Shown: in pieces, positions 43,248-51,409 of the stretch
How positions within the stretch are numbered: position 1 is the first letter of the stretch
How the letters are laid out: each line of letters begins with the position of its first letter
Source: Chitinivorax tropicus
Lineage (GTDB): Bacteria > Pseudomonadota > Gammaproteobacteria > Burkholderiales > SCOH01
DNA: 64,000 nt
Assembly: GCF_014202905.1 (NCBI RefSeq)
Contig: NZ_JACHHY010000014.1
Span: 1 to 64,000 of the forward strand
Direction of reading: 5' to 3'
Notes under the pieces: generated by a model
The model's database searches: none
What the model was told of the DNA's origin: nothing
What the model saw: the letters and a program-made list of their open reading frames with translations, nothing else
Made by a program: the position numbers and the translations under genes

Positions 43248-45062
43248 ATGACCACCACCCCTCATCACCCCTGGGCCATCACCGCCCCTTGGTACCGCTG
43301 GCCATTGGCTGGCGTGCCTCGCAGTGGGCGGGGGATGGCGCCGGTGCTCCAGAAATTTGCCAGTGACGATTTCGTGAATGAATTCATCAAGGATTTGCAG
43401 CATTCCGTGCGGTTCAACCAGGACGACCAAGTGTTCGCGATCAATCTGGCTGCTGCCAGCCCGGGTCAGTTTGTCGGCAAGCTGGCTGCATTGTTTCCGA
43501 TGAAATCGGATGGCAAGCCCTGGCAGCCAGGCGATGCGGTGACCGACCTGCGCCGCTCTCAGCTGGTGGGCACCGGCATCCGCAAGCTGTTTTTGCCCTC
43601 GCATGGCCGCCATTATCTGGTGGTGTGCGAGCTGCATTGCGATGTGCCCGGCTTCCCGGCGGTGCCCGTCAGCGAGGTGTGCCAGGCGGGCTTTGTGGTG
43701 CGGCGCAAACGGTTGGATTACCCAGCCGAATCGCGCCCGCAGGCAGTGGCCTTGCTGAGAGAGCTGGTGACTGCCCAGGCCAAACTGGGCGAGTGGGAGC
43801 AGACCATTCCGGTGCGCCCTGCCGCGGCGCGCAGGCGTGCCGAGAAAATCGCCAAGCTGAAGCAGGCCGGGCAGTTCGATGCGTTGCTACAGGCCGCTCG
43901 TGAGGCTGTGCAGCAGAAGCGGCAGGCGCTGGATGCCTGGCGGCAGGCCAACGGCGTGCGGGTATTCGAAGAGGGGTGGGTGTCGGGCGGCCATACTGGC
44001 ATCGGGCAATGGCAGGAGGTCGAAACGATGCCGGAAACCCTGCAGGAGACGTGGCTCCCACTGTACCGCGTCTTCCCCGACCCGGCCAACCCAGCGCACG
44101 ATGCGCGTGGGCGGGCGCTGTTCTTTGGCGTGGTGCCGACCAGCGCATTCGATACCACGGCGCAGGGCGAGGCCCGATTTGATGACCGATCCAGTTATGA
44201 GATCCGCACCTTCTTCCGCCGTCATGCCTGCTGCTGCCCACAGCAGGGCTTGAATGTGCAGGCACCGGATTGCGACGGCGAGCTGGTGTGGAGCGCACCG
44301 ACCGAAACCTATCGCCTGGCCTCGCAATTTGACCTGCAAGGCACCGCCAATCGCCCAGTGACGGTACAGATGCCGAATCTGGCTGAGCTGGCAGCACAAG
44401 TGCTGGCGCGACCGGTCGGCAAGTTCTCGCCTGTGAAGTTCGTACAACCGCAGACCCTACAACCCAAGATCAGCGGCAACGCGCTGTCCGGCGGCAGCAT
44501 GGGCGGGGATGCCTTCTGTTTCTTCGCGATTCCGCTGATCACGCTGGTGGCGCTGTTCGTGCTGAATCTGTTCCTGCCCATCGTGGTGTTCATCTTCAAC
44601 CTGTGGTTTTTGCTGGCGCTGAAATTCTGCATCCTGCCCAGCTTCAAACTCGACCCGATTCTGCAGGCTGAGCTGGCGGCCATCCCTGGCGGGGCAGATG
44701 TGGATGCGGCGGGGTTCCAGTTCGCCTTTCAAGGGGGAATCAAGACGGGTGTGGCCCTGCGCGGTGATCTGACCGAATCGCTGTCGCACATGATGGCCGA
44801 GGTGGCAGGTGAGCCGTTGCTGCTGCCCGGTGGCATAGTCAACCCCAAACACGCGCCTCGCGCATTGGCGATCAAGCCCAGCCTCGATCAATACAGCGCC
44901 AGACCGTTGACCGACCTGGCGCAGGTGATGACCGAGCAGGCGGCCCGTACTGCTGGCGATGGTTCACAACTCGACTTGCTGGCCGGGTTGGACTATGAGC
45001 CGCGCCGGATGTGCCAATGGCGCGATGAGCCACACCTGCCGACAACGGGAGAATACGCATGA
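43248..45062 (+). CDS. eCIS-associated protein with two membrane helices, function unknown
   Basis: I do not recognise this 604-residue protein. It starts PHHPWAITAPWYRWPLAGVPRSGRGMAPVLQKF and has a coiled-coil-prone region at about 200-240 (RAEKIAKLKQAGQ...AVQQKRQALDAWRQ). A hydrophobic pair lies at about 423-465 (FAIPLITLVALFVLNLFLP and IVVFIFNLWFLLALKF), compatible with two transmembrane helices. A C-terminal domain follows with SHMMAEVAGEPLLLPGG. There is no signal peptide. It ends 4 bp inside the gp25 gene. A membrane anchor for the particle (as in thylakoid-anchored or membrane-bound CIS) is a reasonable guess; otherwise, a pore-forming cargo. Confidence 0.6.
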   Translation: MTTTPHHPWAITAPWYRWPLAGVPRSGRGMAPVLQKFASDDFVNEFIKDLQHSVRFNQDDQVFAINLAAASPGQFVGKLAALFPMKSDGKPWQPGDAVTDLRRSQLVGTGIRKLFLPSHGRHYLVVCELHCDVPGFPAVPVSEVCQAGFVVRRKRLDYPAESRPQAVALLRELVTAQAKLGEWEQTIPVRPAAARRRAEKIAKLKQAGQFDALLQAAREAVQQKRQALDAWRQANGVRVFEEGWVSGGHTGIGQWQEVETMPETLQETWLPLYRVFPDPANPAHDARGRALFFGVVPTSAFDTTAQGEARFDDRSSYEIRTFFRRHACCCPQQGLNVQAPDCDGELVWSAPTETYRLASQFDLQGTANRPVTVQMPNLAELAAQVLARPVGKFSPVKFVQPQTLQPKISGNALSGGSMGGDAFCFFAIPLITLVALFVLNLFLPIVVFIFNLWFLLALKFCILPSFKLDPILQAELAAIPGGADVDAAGFQFAFQGGIKTGVALRGDLTESLSHMMAEVAGEPLLLPGGIVNPKHAPRALAIKPSLDQYSARPLTDLAQVMTEQAARTAGDGSQLDLLAGLDYEPRRMCQWRDEPHLPTTGEYA

Positions 45063-45454
45063 CACGCAGTGCGACATTGGGGCAAGGCATTGGACTGCCC
45101 TGGCAACCCGATGGCAATGGCCGCCTGCCCGTGGTGGCGGGCCCGGAAAAGGTAAGGCAGTCGATGGCGATCATTCTGGACACCGAGCCGGGCGAGCGGG
45201 TGATGTTGCCCACGTTTGGTTGTGGGTTGCGGCGGTTCCTGATGCAACCCAACACCACCTCGACCCGTGCGCTGATGCAACGCGAGATCGAGTTGGCATT
45301 GCGCACCTGGGAGCCCCGGATCGCGGTGGATCGTGTGGAAGTGTTGCCTGGCGATGAGCCTGCGCTGGTGATGATCCGTATCGCCTACACCCATCTGCGG
45401 GATGGCCGACCGGACAATCTGGTCTACCCGTTTTATCTGGAGGGTACGCAGTAG
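45059..45454 (+). CDS. Baseplate wedge protein gp25-like
   Basis: This 131-residue protein overlaps the previous stop by 4 bp. It has the gp25/GPW pattern: GIGLPWQPDGNGRLPVVAGPEKVRQSMAIILDTEPGERVMLPTFGCGLRRFLMQPN, with the EPGERVMLPxFGCGLxxFLF motif, and then ALMQREIELALRTWEPRIAVDRVEV. It is homologous to Afp9 and T6SS TssE and links the sheath's first ring to the baseplate. Confidence 0.94.
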   Translation: MTRSATLGQGIGLPWQPDGNGRLPVVAGPEKVRQSMAIILDTEPGERVMLPTFGCGLRRFLMQPNTTSTRALMQREIELALRTWEPRIAVDRVEVLPGDEPALVMIRIAYTHLRDGRPDNLVYPFYLEGTQ

Positions 45455-45496
45455 CCACCGCCCATGGTGGCCACCGAACGTGCCAGGAGAGAAGAC

Positions 45497-47680
45497 ATGC
45501 CCCTACCCAGCCCGATACTCGACGACCGCAGCTATGCGCAGCTCGCTGCTGAGCTGAAAGCCCGCATCCCTGTCTATAACCCGGCCTGGACGGATCACAA
45601 CGAGAGCGACCCTGGCATCACGTTGCTGGAGCTGTTCGCCTTCCAGTCGGAAAACCTGCTGTTCCGTTTCAACCAGATCCCTGAAGCCAGCTACCTCGAA
45701 TACCTGAAACTGCTGCAGATCCCCCTGTTGCCCGCGCAGCCTGGCCGTGCGCTGTTGAGCTTCACTGCCGACAAGGCGGCAGGTGTCAGCATCCCGCGCA
45801 AGACCATTACCCGAGCTGGCAAGGTCGAGTTCCAGACGTTGACGGAAACCCACGCCTGGCCACTTTCCTGTATTGCGGTGTCGCGGGCGCGTACCGATGC
45901 CCCCACTGCCGATGACGAAAGTGAAGTGCATGCCTTTGTGCTGCGCACCATCGACGCCTTGCCGGATGAGCTGGCCGAACAGCCAAGGGTGTATTACAGC
46001 CCGCTGCTGCTCGACCCCGCCAAGCTGGCGGAGCCGGTCGATTTCAGCAGTGCGGTGGATGGCATGATCTGGATCGCCTTGCTGGCCGAAGATGGTTTTG
46101 ACCTGACAGCATGGCAGAAGGCCGATGCGCAACCATTGTTGAACCTGGGTTTCGAGCCCAGCCTGCCGGTCGGTGGCATTCAGACCATCGACCCCTGCCT
46201 GGGGATCACCGGCCTGCCCAGCCCACCACAGTTGAGTTGGCAGATCTCGACAGCCAAGCCCCTGAAAAACAGTCAACCGCAATACGTCAATCTGAAGGTG
46301 GAAGGCGATAGCACCCGTGGTCTGACCCAAGGTGGCACCGTCCGGTTGGCGCTGCCCACCGACAAGGACGCCATCGGCCTGCCCATAGTCGATCTGGATC
46401 TGGCTGGCGCGGGTGATTTTCCGCCGCTGTTGGATGATGAACAGCAAGCCAAGGTGATTGCCTGGGTTCGGGTGTTCCGTCGTGATGGCAGCCGCTTTGG
46501 CCGGTATCGGCTGATCACAGTCAATGCCAGCGAGGCCGAACAGGCACGGGTGGCCGATGCGCAATACCTGGGGGATGGCAATGGGCAGCCAGGGCAGCAG
46601 TATCCGCTCTCACATCGGCCCGTGTTGCCCGATGATGCCTATGACCAGCTGGTGGTCGAGGTGGAAGAAGGTGGCCGGGTTGGCGGGCAATGGATTCGCT
46701 ACAGCCGGGTGGATGATTTCTTCGGCAGCTATCGGGAATCACGCCATGTGATGCTCGACCCGGAAGCGGGGCTGCTGCGTTTCGGGGATGGCCTGCGGGG
46801 CCGCATCCCGCAATGGGGTGAGCGTATCCGCGTGCGGGGTTACCGTTATGGCGGCGGTGTGCAGGGTAATGTGGCAGCCGGTGCCATCAGTAAGGTCGAT
46901 CTGCCGGGTGTCAAGGTCGGCAATCTGCTGCCTGCCGCCGGTGGCGCCGATGCGGAGGGGGTGGAAGCGGCATTGGCGCGTATCCCCGGCGAGTTACGGC
47001 GGCGAGATCGGGCCGTGACCGCTGATGATTTCAAGGAGTTGGCCCGCCAGACACCTGGTGCTCAGCTGGGCCGCGCCGAGTGCTTGCCGCGCTTCCACCC
47101 ACAAGCGCCGGAGGCAGAGGCCGCTGGCGTGGTCAGCGTGGTGGTGTGGCCGCAGCATGACCCCGATCACCCCAATGCCCCGATGCCGGATGCCGCGCTG
47201 TTGCGGGCGGTGTGCCAGTGGCTGGATCAGCGGCGGTTGGTGACGACTGAGTTATATGTATTGCCTCCTACCTATCGCAAAGTGGCGGTGTCCGTGGCGG
47301 TGAAGGTGAAGGCCGGTTATGGCATCGAGGCGGTGCGCAAATGGGTGGAATTGGTGTTGCGTCAATACCTGGCGCCATTGCCACCCTATGGCCCTACCGG
47401 TGAGGGCTGGCCGCTGGGGCGGCGGGTGTATGGCCCTGAGCTGGAGGCCGCTGCTTTGCAGGTCGAGGGGGTGGAGTTCCTGGAAGGGCTCAGCGTGGCT
47501 GGGTGGGACGGCAGTGGTTGGATCAATGGCACGGTGACGCTTACCAAGTGGGAAGTCCCCGAGCTGGCTGCCATCACTGTGGTGGATGGTTTGCCGCTAC
47601 CCGCGCCTGGTGAGGGGATCAATCCAGTGCCGCCAGCAGGTGTGGTGCTGCCGATCCCCGTTCTGCGTGAGGAGTGCTGA
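45497..47680 (+). CDS. Baseplate J-like wedge protein (Afp11-like)
   Basis: The start is ATG 45497 after AGGAGAGAAG. The 727-residue product begins SPILDDRSYAQLAAELKARIPVYNPAWTDHNESDPGITLLELFAFQSENLLFRFNQIPEASY, the opening of the putative baseplate assembly protein family (TIGR02243). A Baseplate_J core is near 420-560 (LRGRIPQWGERIRVRGYRYGGGVQGNVAAGAI; RDRAVTADDFKELARQTPG), and a C-terminal wedge contains KVAVSVAVKVKAGYGIEAVRKWVELVLRQYL. It polymerises the baseplate ring. Confidence 0.94.
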   Translation: MPLPSPILDDRSYAQLAAELKARIPVYNPAWTDHNESDPGITLLELFAFQSENLLFRFNQIPEASYLEYLKLLQIPLLPAQPGRALLSFTADKAAGVSIPRKTITRAGKVEFQTLTETHAWPLSCIAVSRARTDAPTADDESEVHAFVLRTIDALPDELAEQPRVYYSPLLLDPAKLAEPVDFSSAVDGMIWIALLAEDGFDLTAWQKADAQPLLNLGFEPSLPVGGIQTIDPCLGITGLPSPPQLSWQISTAKPLKNSQPQYVNLKVEGDSTRGLTQGGTVRLALPTDKDAIGLPIVDLDLAGAGDFPPLLDDEQQAKVIAWVRVFRRDGSRFGRYRLITVNASEAEQARVADAQYLGDGNGQPGQQYPLSHRPVLPDDAYDQLVVEVEEGGRVGGQWIRYSRVDDFFGSYRESRHVMLDPEAGLLRFGDGLRGRIPQWGERIRVRGYRYGGGVQGNVAAGAISKVDLPGVKVGNLLPAAGGADAEGVEAALARIPGELRRRDRAVTADDFKELARQTPGAQLGRAECLPRFHPQAPEAEAAGVVSVVVWPQHDPDHPNAPMPDAALLRAVCQWLDQRRLVTTELYVLPPTYRKVAVSVAVKVKAGYGIEAVRKWVELVLRQYLAPLPPYGPTGEGWPLGRRVYGPELEAAALQVEGVEFLEGLSVAGWDGSGWINGTVTLTKWEVPELAAITVVDGLPLPAPGEGINPVPPAGVVLPIPVLREEC

Positions 47681-47681
47681 C

Positions 47682-49913
47682 ATGGCTGCGCGCACCTACC
47701 CCGAAGCTGACTTTGCCATGATCACTGGTGCCGCCACTTGGTTGCGCTGCAGCTTTCAGCAGGCTGCGCTGATTGATGGCATTGTGCAATTGGGGTGGTC
47801 TGGCGACGCCACCCCTGGCGAGCCAGGGGCCATCAGCGATCCCCAAGGCGCGGGGCTGGCATTTGATCGCCATTGTCGGCTGTTTCATAGCCTACCTGCC
47901 GCGCAACGTGTCGAGCGGGTGCTATGGGGTGCATTCGACCCCTTGCATCCGCAACGGGTGCTGCCCACGGCTGAGGTGCTGGGCAGTGTGTCACCCCATC
48001 AGCATGGCGATTTCGCACCCCGGACCCCGCTGCTGCCTGGTTTCACGCCACGTGCATTGGCCTGCGATGAGCGCGATCATCTGTTCGTGCTCGACACCGC
48101 CGGGCAGCGGGTGGTGGTGTTCGATCTGATCCAGCAACGGGTGGTGTTGAGCCTGCCGGTGCCAGGCGGCGCGGTGGATCTCGCCTACCATCAGGGCTGG
48201 GTCTATGGTCTGTCACCACAGCCGCCGCAGCTGTGGAAACTGTCCGCCAACCGCGGAATGCGGCTCCTGCCGGTGAGTCTGGTCGGGGTGGATGCCCCCG
48301 CCCGGCTGGCCTTTTCTCACGATGGTCGCTTGTTCGTGCTGGGGCGTGCGCACACCGTGGATGCATCGCTCCACGAGCTGGGCAGGCCACGGCAGTGGCG
48401 GGCCAGCCCGTTGGCCATCACGCTGGGTAGTGGCAAGCCGCTGGCATGGGCATCCGATATCGTGGCGATCGGTCATGACGACCGGACGCGTTTGGTGATT
48501 GCACGGCGCCCCAATGAAGACTTGCTGCAGCTGGACATCGGCGGGGTACCCTATGGCCTGGTCGAGCCGCTGCAGGCACGCGGCTACGATGGCATGGGCA
48601 TTGTCGCCGCGCCCGATGGCCGTATCGCCTATTGGACAGACAAAGGTGTGCGCCACGCGGTGGCGGCGCGGGTGAAGTATCAAAGCCCTGGTCGGGTGAT
48701 CAGCTTCCGACTCGACAGCGGCAGCTATCAGACCGTCTGGGGGCGGGTGCTGCTGGATGCCTGTCTGCCGCCCAATACCGAGATCCGGGTGCAGGGGATC
48801 GTTGGTGATGACGATGAAGATGTCGAAGACCGTATCGGTCGAGATCCGCCGGTGTCCAGCATGCCGGTGGTGCCGCTAGAGGCGGAGGCCACGCCGATGC
48901 CACAGCAGATCGATGTGCCCGACCCAGCCAGCCTGGGTGGGCCGGTGATCCGCCGCAGCGATGGCAGCGAGCAGCCCTGGCTGCAGGCGGATGACCAATT
49001 CGCCACCTATGAGGCTGCCGTGCCAGCCAAGGCGGGGCGCTATCTGTGGTTGGTGATCGACCTGATCGGCACATCGCGTGCGACACCGAAGATCCGTACC
49101 ATCCGCGCCGAGCACCCCGGCCATGACTGGCTGCGCCGCCTGCCCAAGCTGTACGCCCGCCACGAAGCCATGCGGGGATTCCTGCAGCGATTCCTGACAG
49201 CACCGGCGGGGCTTCACCATGATCTGGCCAGCCAGCACGAACACCGGCACGCGCTGCTGAAGCCCTTCAGCACCCCAGCCAGCATCCTGCCGTGGCTGGC
49301 GGGCTGGTTGGGGCTGAGCCTGGATGAACGGTGGTCAGACACCGCGCGCCGCACCTTCATTGCCGAGGCCATGCTGCTGTGGCGCCTACGGGGCACGGTG
49401 TGGGGCATCCGCCGCATGCTGCAGATTGTCACCGATCGTCAGATCGTGATCATGGAGCAGTTTCGCACCCGTGGACTAGGGGTGGTGGCTGGTGATGGCC
49501 TGGGGGGGCAGCGCGCAGCCGTGCTGGGCCATGGTCTGCGGGTGGGTGGGCCGGTGGGCGAGGCCGCCCGGTCAGGTGACGCGAGCGTGGCGGTGGACAG
49601 TTTCCGTCAGCACGCCCATCGATTCAGCGTGTTGATTCTGGGCGAGCTGAGCCCAGAGCAGGAGGCCATGGTGCGCCATCTTCTGGAACAACACCGGCCA
49701 GCCCATACCCTGTACGAGTTATGCACCATCGGCGCGGGCATGCGCATCGGGCGTAACCTGCGAGTGGCCATGACCTCGGTGATCGGCCACAGTGGCGGCT
49801 TCCAGCCTATGCAGCTTGGGCACTCGGCCTTGGGCAAGGACAACCTGCTGGGCCGCCCTGGCAGCGGGCTCAGCCTGGGTAATCAAACCCTGGGCCAGGG
49901 GAGGCTGACATGA
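47682..49913 (+). CDS. Tail protein I-like baseplate protein with N-terminal beta-propeller (Afp12-like)
   Basis: ATG 47682 directly follows the previous stop. The 743-residue protein has an N-terminal set of NHL-like repeats (GAGLAFDRHCRLFHSLP, PRALACDERDHLFVLD, APARLAFSHDGRLFVLG, GIVAAPDGRIAYWTDKG) spanning about 40-330. The C-terminal part (about 480-660) has HPGHDWLRRLPKLYARHEAMRGFLQRFLTAP, LPWLAGWLGLSLDERWSDTARRTFIAEAMLLWRLRGTVWGIRRML, the phage tail protein I family (TIGR02242) pattern. A Gly-rich tail follows. The propeller is likely peripheral and may bind fibres or a host glycan. Confidence 0.9.
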   Translation: MAARTYPEADFAMITGAATWLRCSFQQAALIDGIVQLGWSGDATPGEPGAISDPQGAGLAFDRHCRLFHSLPAAQRVERVLWGAFDPLHPQRVLPTAEVLGSVSPHQHGDFAPRTPLLPGFTPRALACDERDHLFVLDTAGQRVVVFDLIQQRVVLSLPVPGGAVDLAYHQGWVYGLSPQPPQLWKLSANRGMRLLPVSLVGVDAPARLAFSHDGRLFVLGRAHTVDASLHELGRPRQWRASPLAITLGSGKPLAWASDIVAIGHDDRTRLVIARRPNEDLLQLDIGGVPYGLVEPLQARGYDGMGIVAAPDGRIAYWTDKGVRHAVAARVKYQSPGRVISFRLDSGSYQTVWGRVLLDACLPPNTEIRVQGIVGDDDEDVEDRIGRDPPVSSMPVVPLEAEATPMPQQIDVPDPASLGGPVIRRSDGSEQPWLQADDQFATYEAAVPAKAGRYLWLVIDLIGTSRATPKIRTIRAEHPGHDWLRRLPKLYARHEAMRGFLQRFLTAPAGLHHDLASQHEHRHALLKPFSTPASILPWLAGWLGLSLDERWSDTARRTFIAEAMLLWRLRGTVWGIRRMLQIVTDRQIVIMEQFRTRGLGVVAGDGLGGQRAAVLGHGLRVGGPVGEAARSGDASVAVDSFRQHAHRFSVLILGELSPEQEAMVRHLLEQHRPAHTLYELCTIGAGMRIGRNLRVAMTSVIGHSGGFQPMQLGHSALGKDNLLGRPGSGLSLGNQTLGQGRLT

Positions 49914-51409
49914 GCCAACCCGTTGCCATTGGCCGCTTCTACAGCCATTTCCATACCACGTCAGACGATTTGCCCCGTGCCCAGGCGATTCAGCAGTCGC
50001 TGGTGGATGAATTGCTGGCGATGCGCCTGCAGGCATTGGCGCCAGATGATGAATTGTTGTTGATCAAGCGTATTGCCTTACCGCTGACTTTGTCGGCGCA
50101 GCACACCGATTGGGAATCTGCACAGCGTTGGTGCGAGGCCATCGCCAGGGCGGTCGAGCAGGCCATGCAGGCAGGCCATGTCGATCAACTGGTGTGCTTT
50201 GCCCACCCTGGCGCGGCTCTGGTGGCCTTTGCCGATGCGGTATTCAACCAGCACGACACCTTGGATTGGGCTTGGCAGCGACTGGGTTGGCTGACGCAGG
50301 GTGCGGTGAGCGCATCAAAGCGGCGGGCGGCGTTGTTCGACCTGCTGTGGGGCCAACCTGCTTGGGTGGTGCCGCTGCTCAAGCACTGGCTATGCCAGCT
50401 GACCTTGCAGTCGCGTCTGCAGGCGCTGACGGCGGACGAGCGCGCCCGATTGTGGCAGCACCTGCTGTCGGCATATGGCCTGACGGAGATCCCGGATTGG
50501 CCTCAGTTGGTCTGCGCTTTGCGGCAAGCGGTGGCAGCCGCTGGCACCGAGCCGCCCATATGGTTGGCCATGACAGATAGGCCGGAGGAGGTCGCCTCAT
50601 CCACTCGATCCACCGGGTTGCTTTCCCTCGCCAGCACTTGGCTGGCCCAATTGCGCACGGTACCTGCCGACGAGGCCATGCAATGGCTGGCTTGGTATGC
50701 GGTCCTGGCGCAGCCGGAGTGGGTGCGCAGGCAAGGTCACGACCTGCCTGGGCTATTGCAGGCTTCGTTGATCCATGGACAGGCAACGATGTCGGCACAG
50801 GCAGCGCCAACGATGACGCAACGCGACATGCCAGCTGCCGTGGCGGATCAGCGAGAGCCCTTGCCAACATCGGGCGAGTTCGCCACGCCGTTGGTCGAGT
50901 CCGCCATCGAGCCGATCCAGCCCACCCTGGCCCACACCGAATTCGGTGGTTTGCTGCTGATTGCCCCACATCTGGCCGAGGCTGGGGTGATGGCTGGGCT
51001 GGCCGCACTGCCGGACATACCATTGCCCACCTTGCTGACACAATTGGCCAGACAAATGTTGCCGATGATGCCGCGCAATGATCCGGCTGAGCGGGTCTTC
51101 GCTGGCTTGCCGCTGTTGACGGATGACAGCTGCAACCCGATCGAATTGCCCGCCTCCGCACAAGCTGTGTTGCACACCAGCCTGCAATGGTTGCACGGCT
51201 GGTTGGAAGCTCGCCTGCCCGATTGGGCCGGGGCGGGCCTGATCGAGCGGATTGCCCGGCGCCCGGCCAGCCTGCGGCTCGACCCAGGGTGGGTGGACGT
51301 CTGCTTCAGCCTGGACGATGTCTCGACCGACATCCGCAAGGCGGGGTTGGATCTTGACCCTGGCTTCGTCCCCTGGCTGGGCGCTGTGTTGAGGTATCGC
51401 TATGCGTGA
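49910..51409 (+). CDS. eCIS tape measure protein (CIS_TMP family)
   Basis: This 499-residue protein overlaps its neighbour by 4 bp. The N-terminus has IQQSLVDELLAMRLQALAPDDELLLIKRIALPLTLSAQ, as in the CIS_TMP family. The C-terminal half has GGLLLIAPHLAEAGVM and VDVCFSLDDVSTDIRKAGLDLDPGFVPWLGAVLRYRYA, a family-diagnostic ending. Despite the name, it is helical and may chaperone tube assembly. The next gene's start overlaps by 8 bp. Confidence 0.88.
   Translation: MSQPVAIGRFYSHFHTTSDDLPRAQAIQQSLVDELLAMRLQALAPDDELLLIKRIALPLTLSAQHTDWESAQRWCEAIARAVEQAMQAGHVDQLVCFAHPGAALVAFADAVFNQHDTLDWAWQRLGWLTQGAVSASKRRAALFDLLWGQPAWVVPLLKHWLCQLTLQSRLQALTADERARLWQHLLSAYGLTEIPDWPQLVCALRQAVAAAGTEPPIWLAMTDRPEEVASSTRSTGLLSLASTWLAQLRTVPADEAMQWLAWYAVLAQPEWVRRQGHDLPGLLQASLIHGQATMSAQAAPTMTQRDMPAAVADQREPLPTSGEFATPLVESAIEPIQPTLAHTEFGGLLLIAPHLAEAGVMAGLAALPDIPLPTLLTQLARQMLPMMPRNDPAERVFAGLPLLTDDSCNPIELPASAQAVLHTSLQWLHGWLEARLPDWAGAGLIERIARRPASLRLDPGWVDVCFSLDDVSTDIRKAGLDLDPGFVPWLGAVLRYRYA

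Noticed and set aside
45503-46564. 353-codon minus-strand frame opposite baseplate J
   Set aside because: It is antisense to a conserved gene; the composition (many His, Gln, Arg) is not protein-like.
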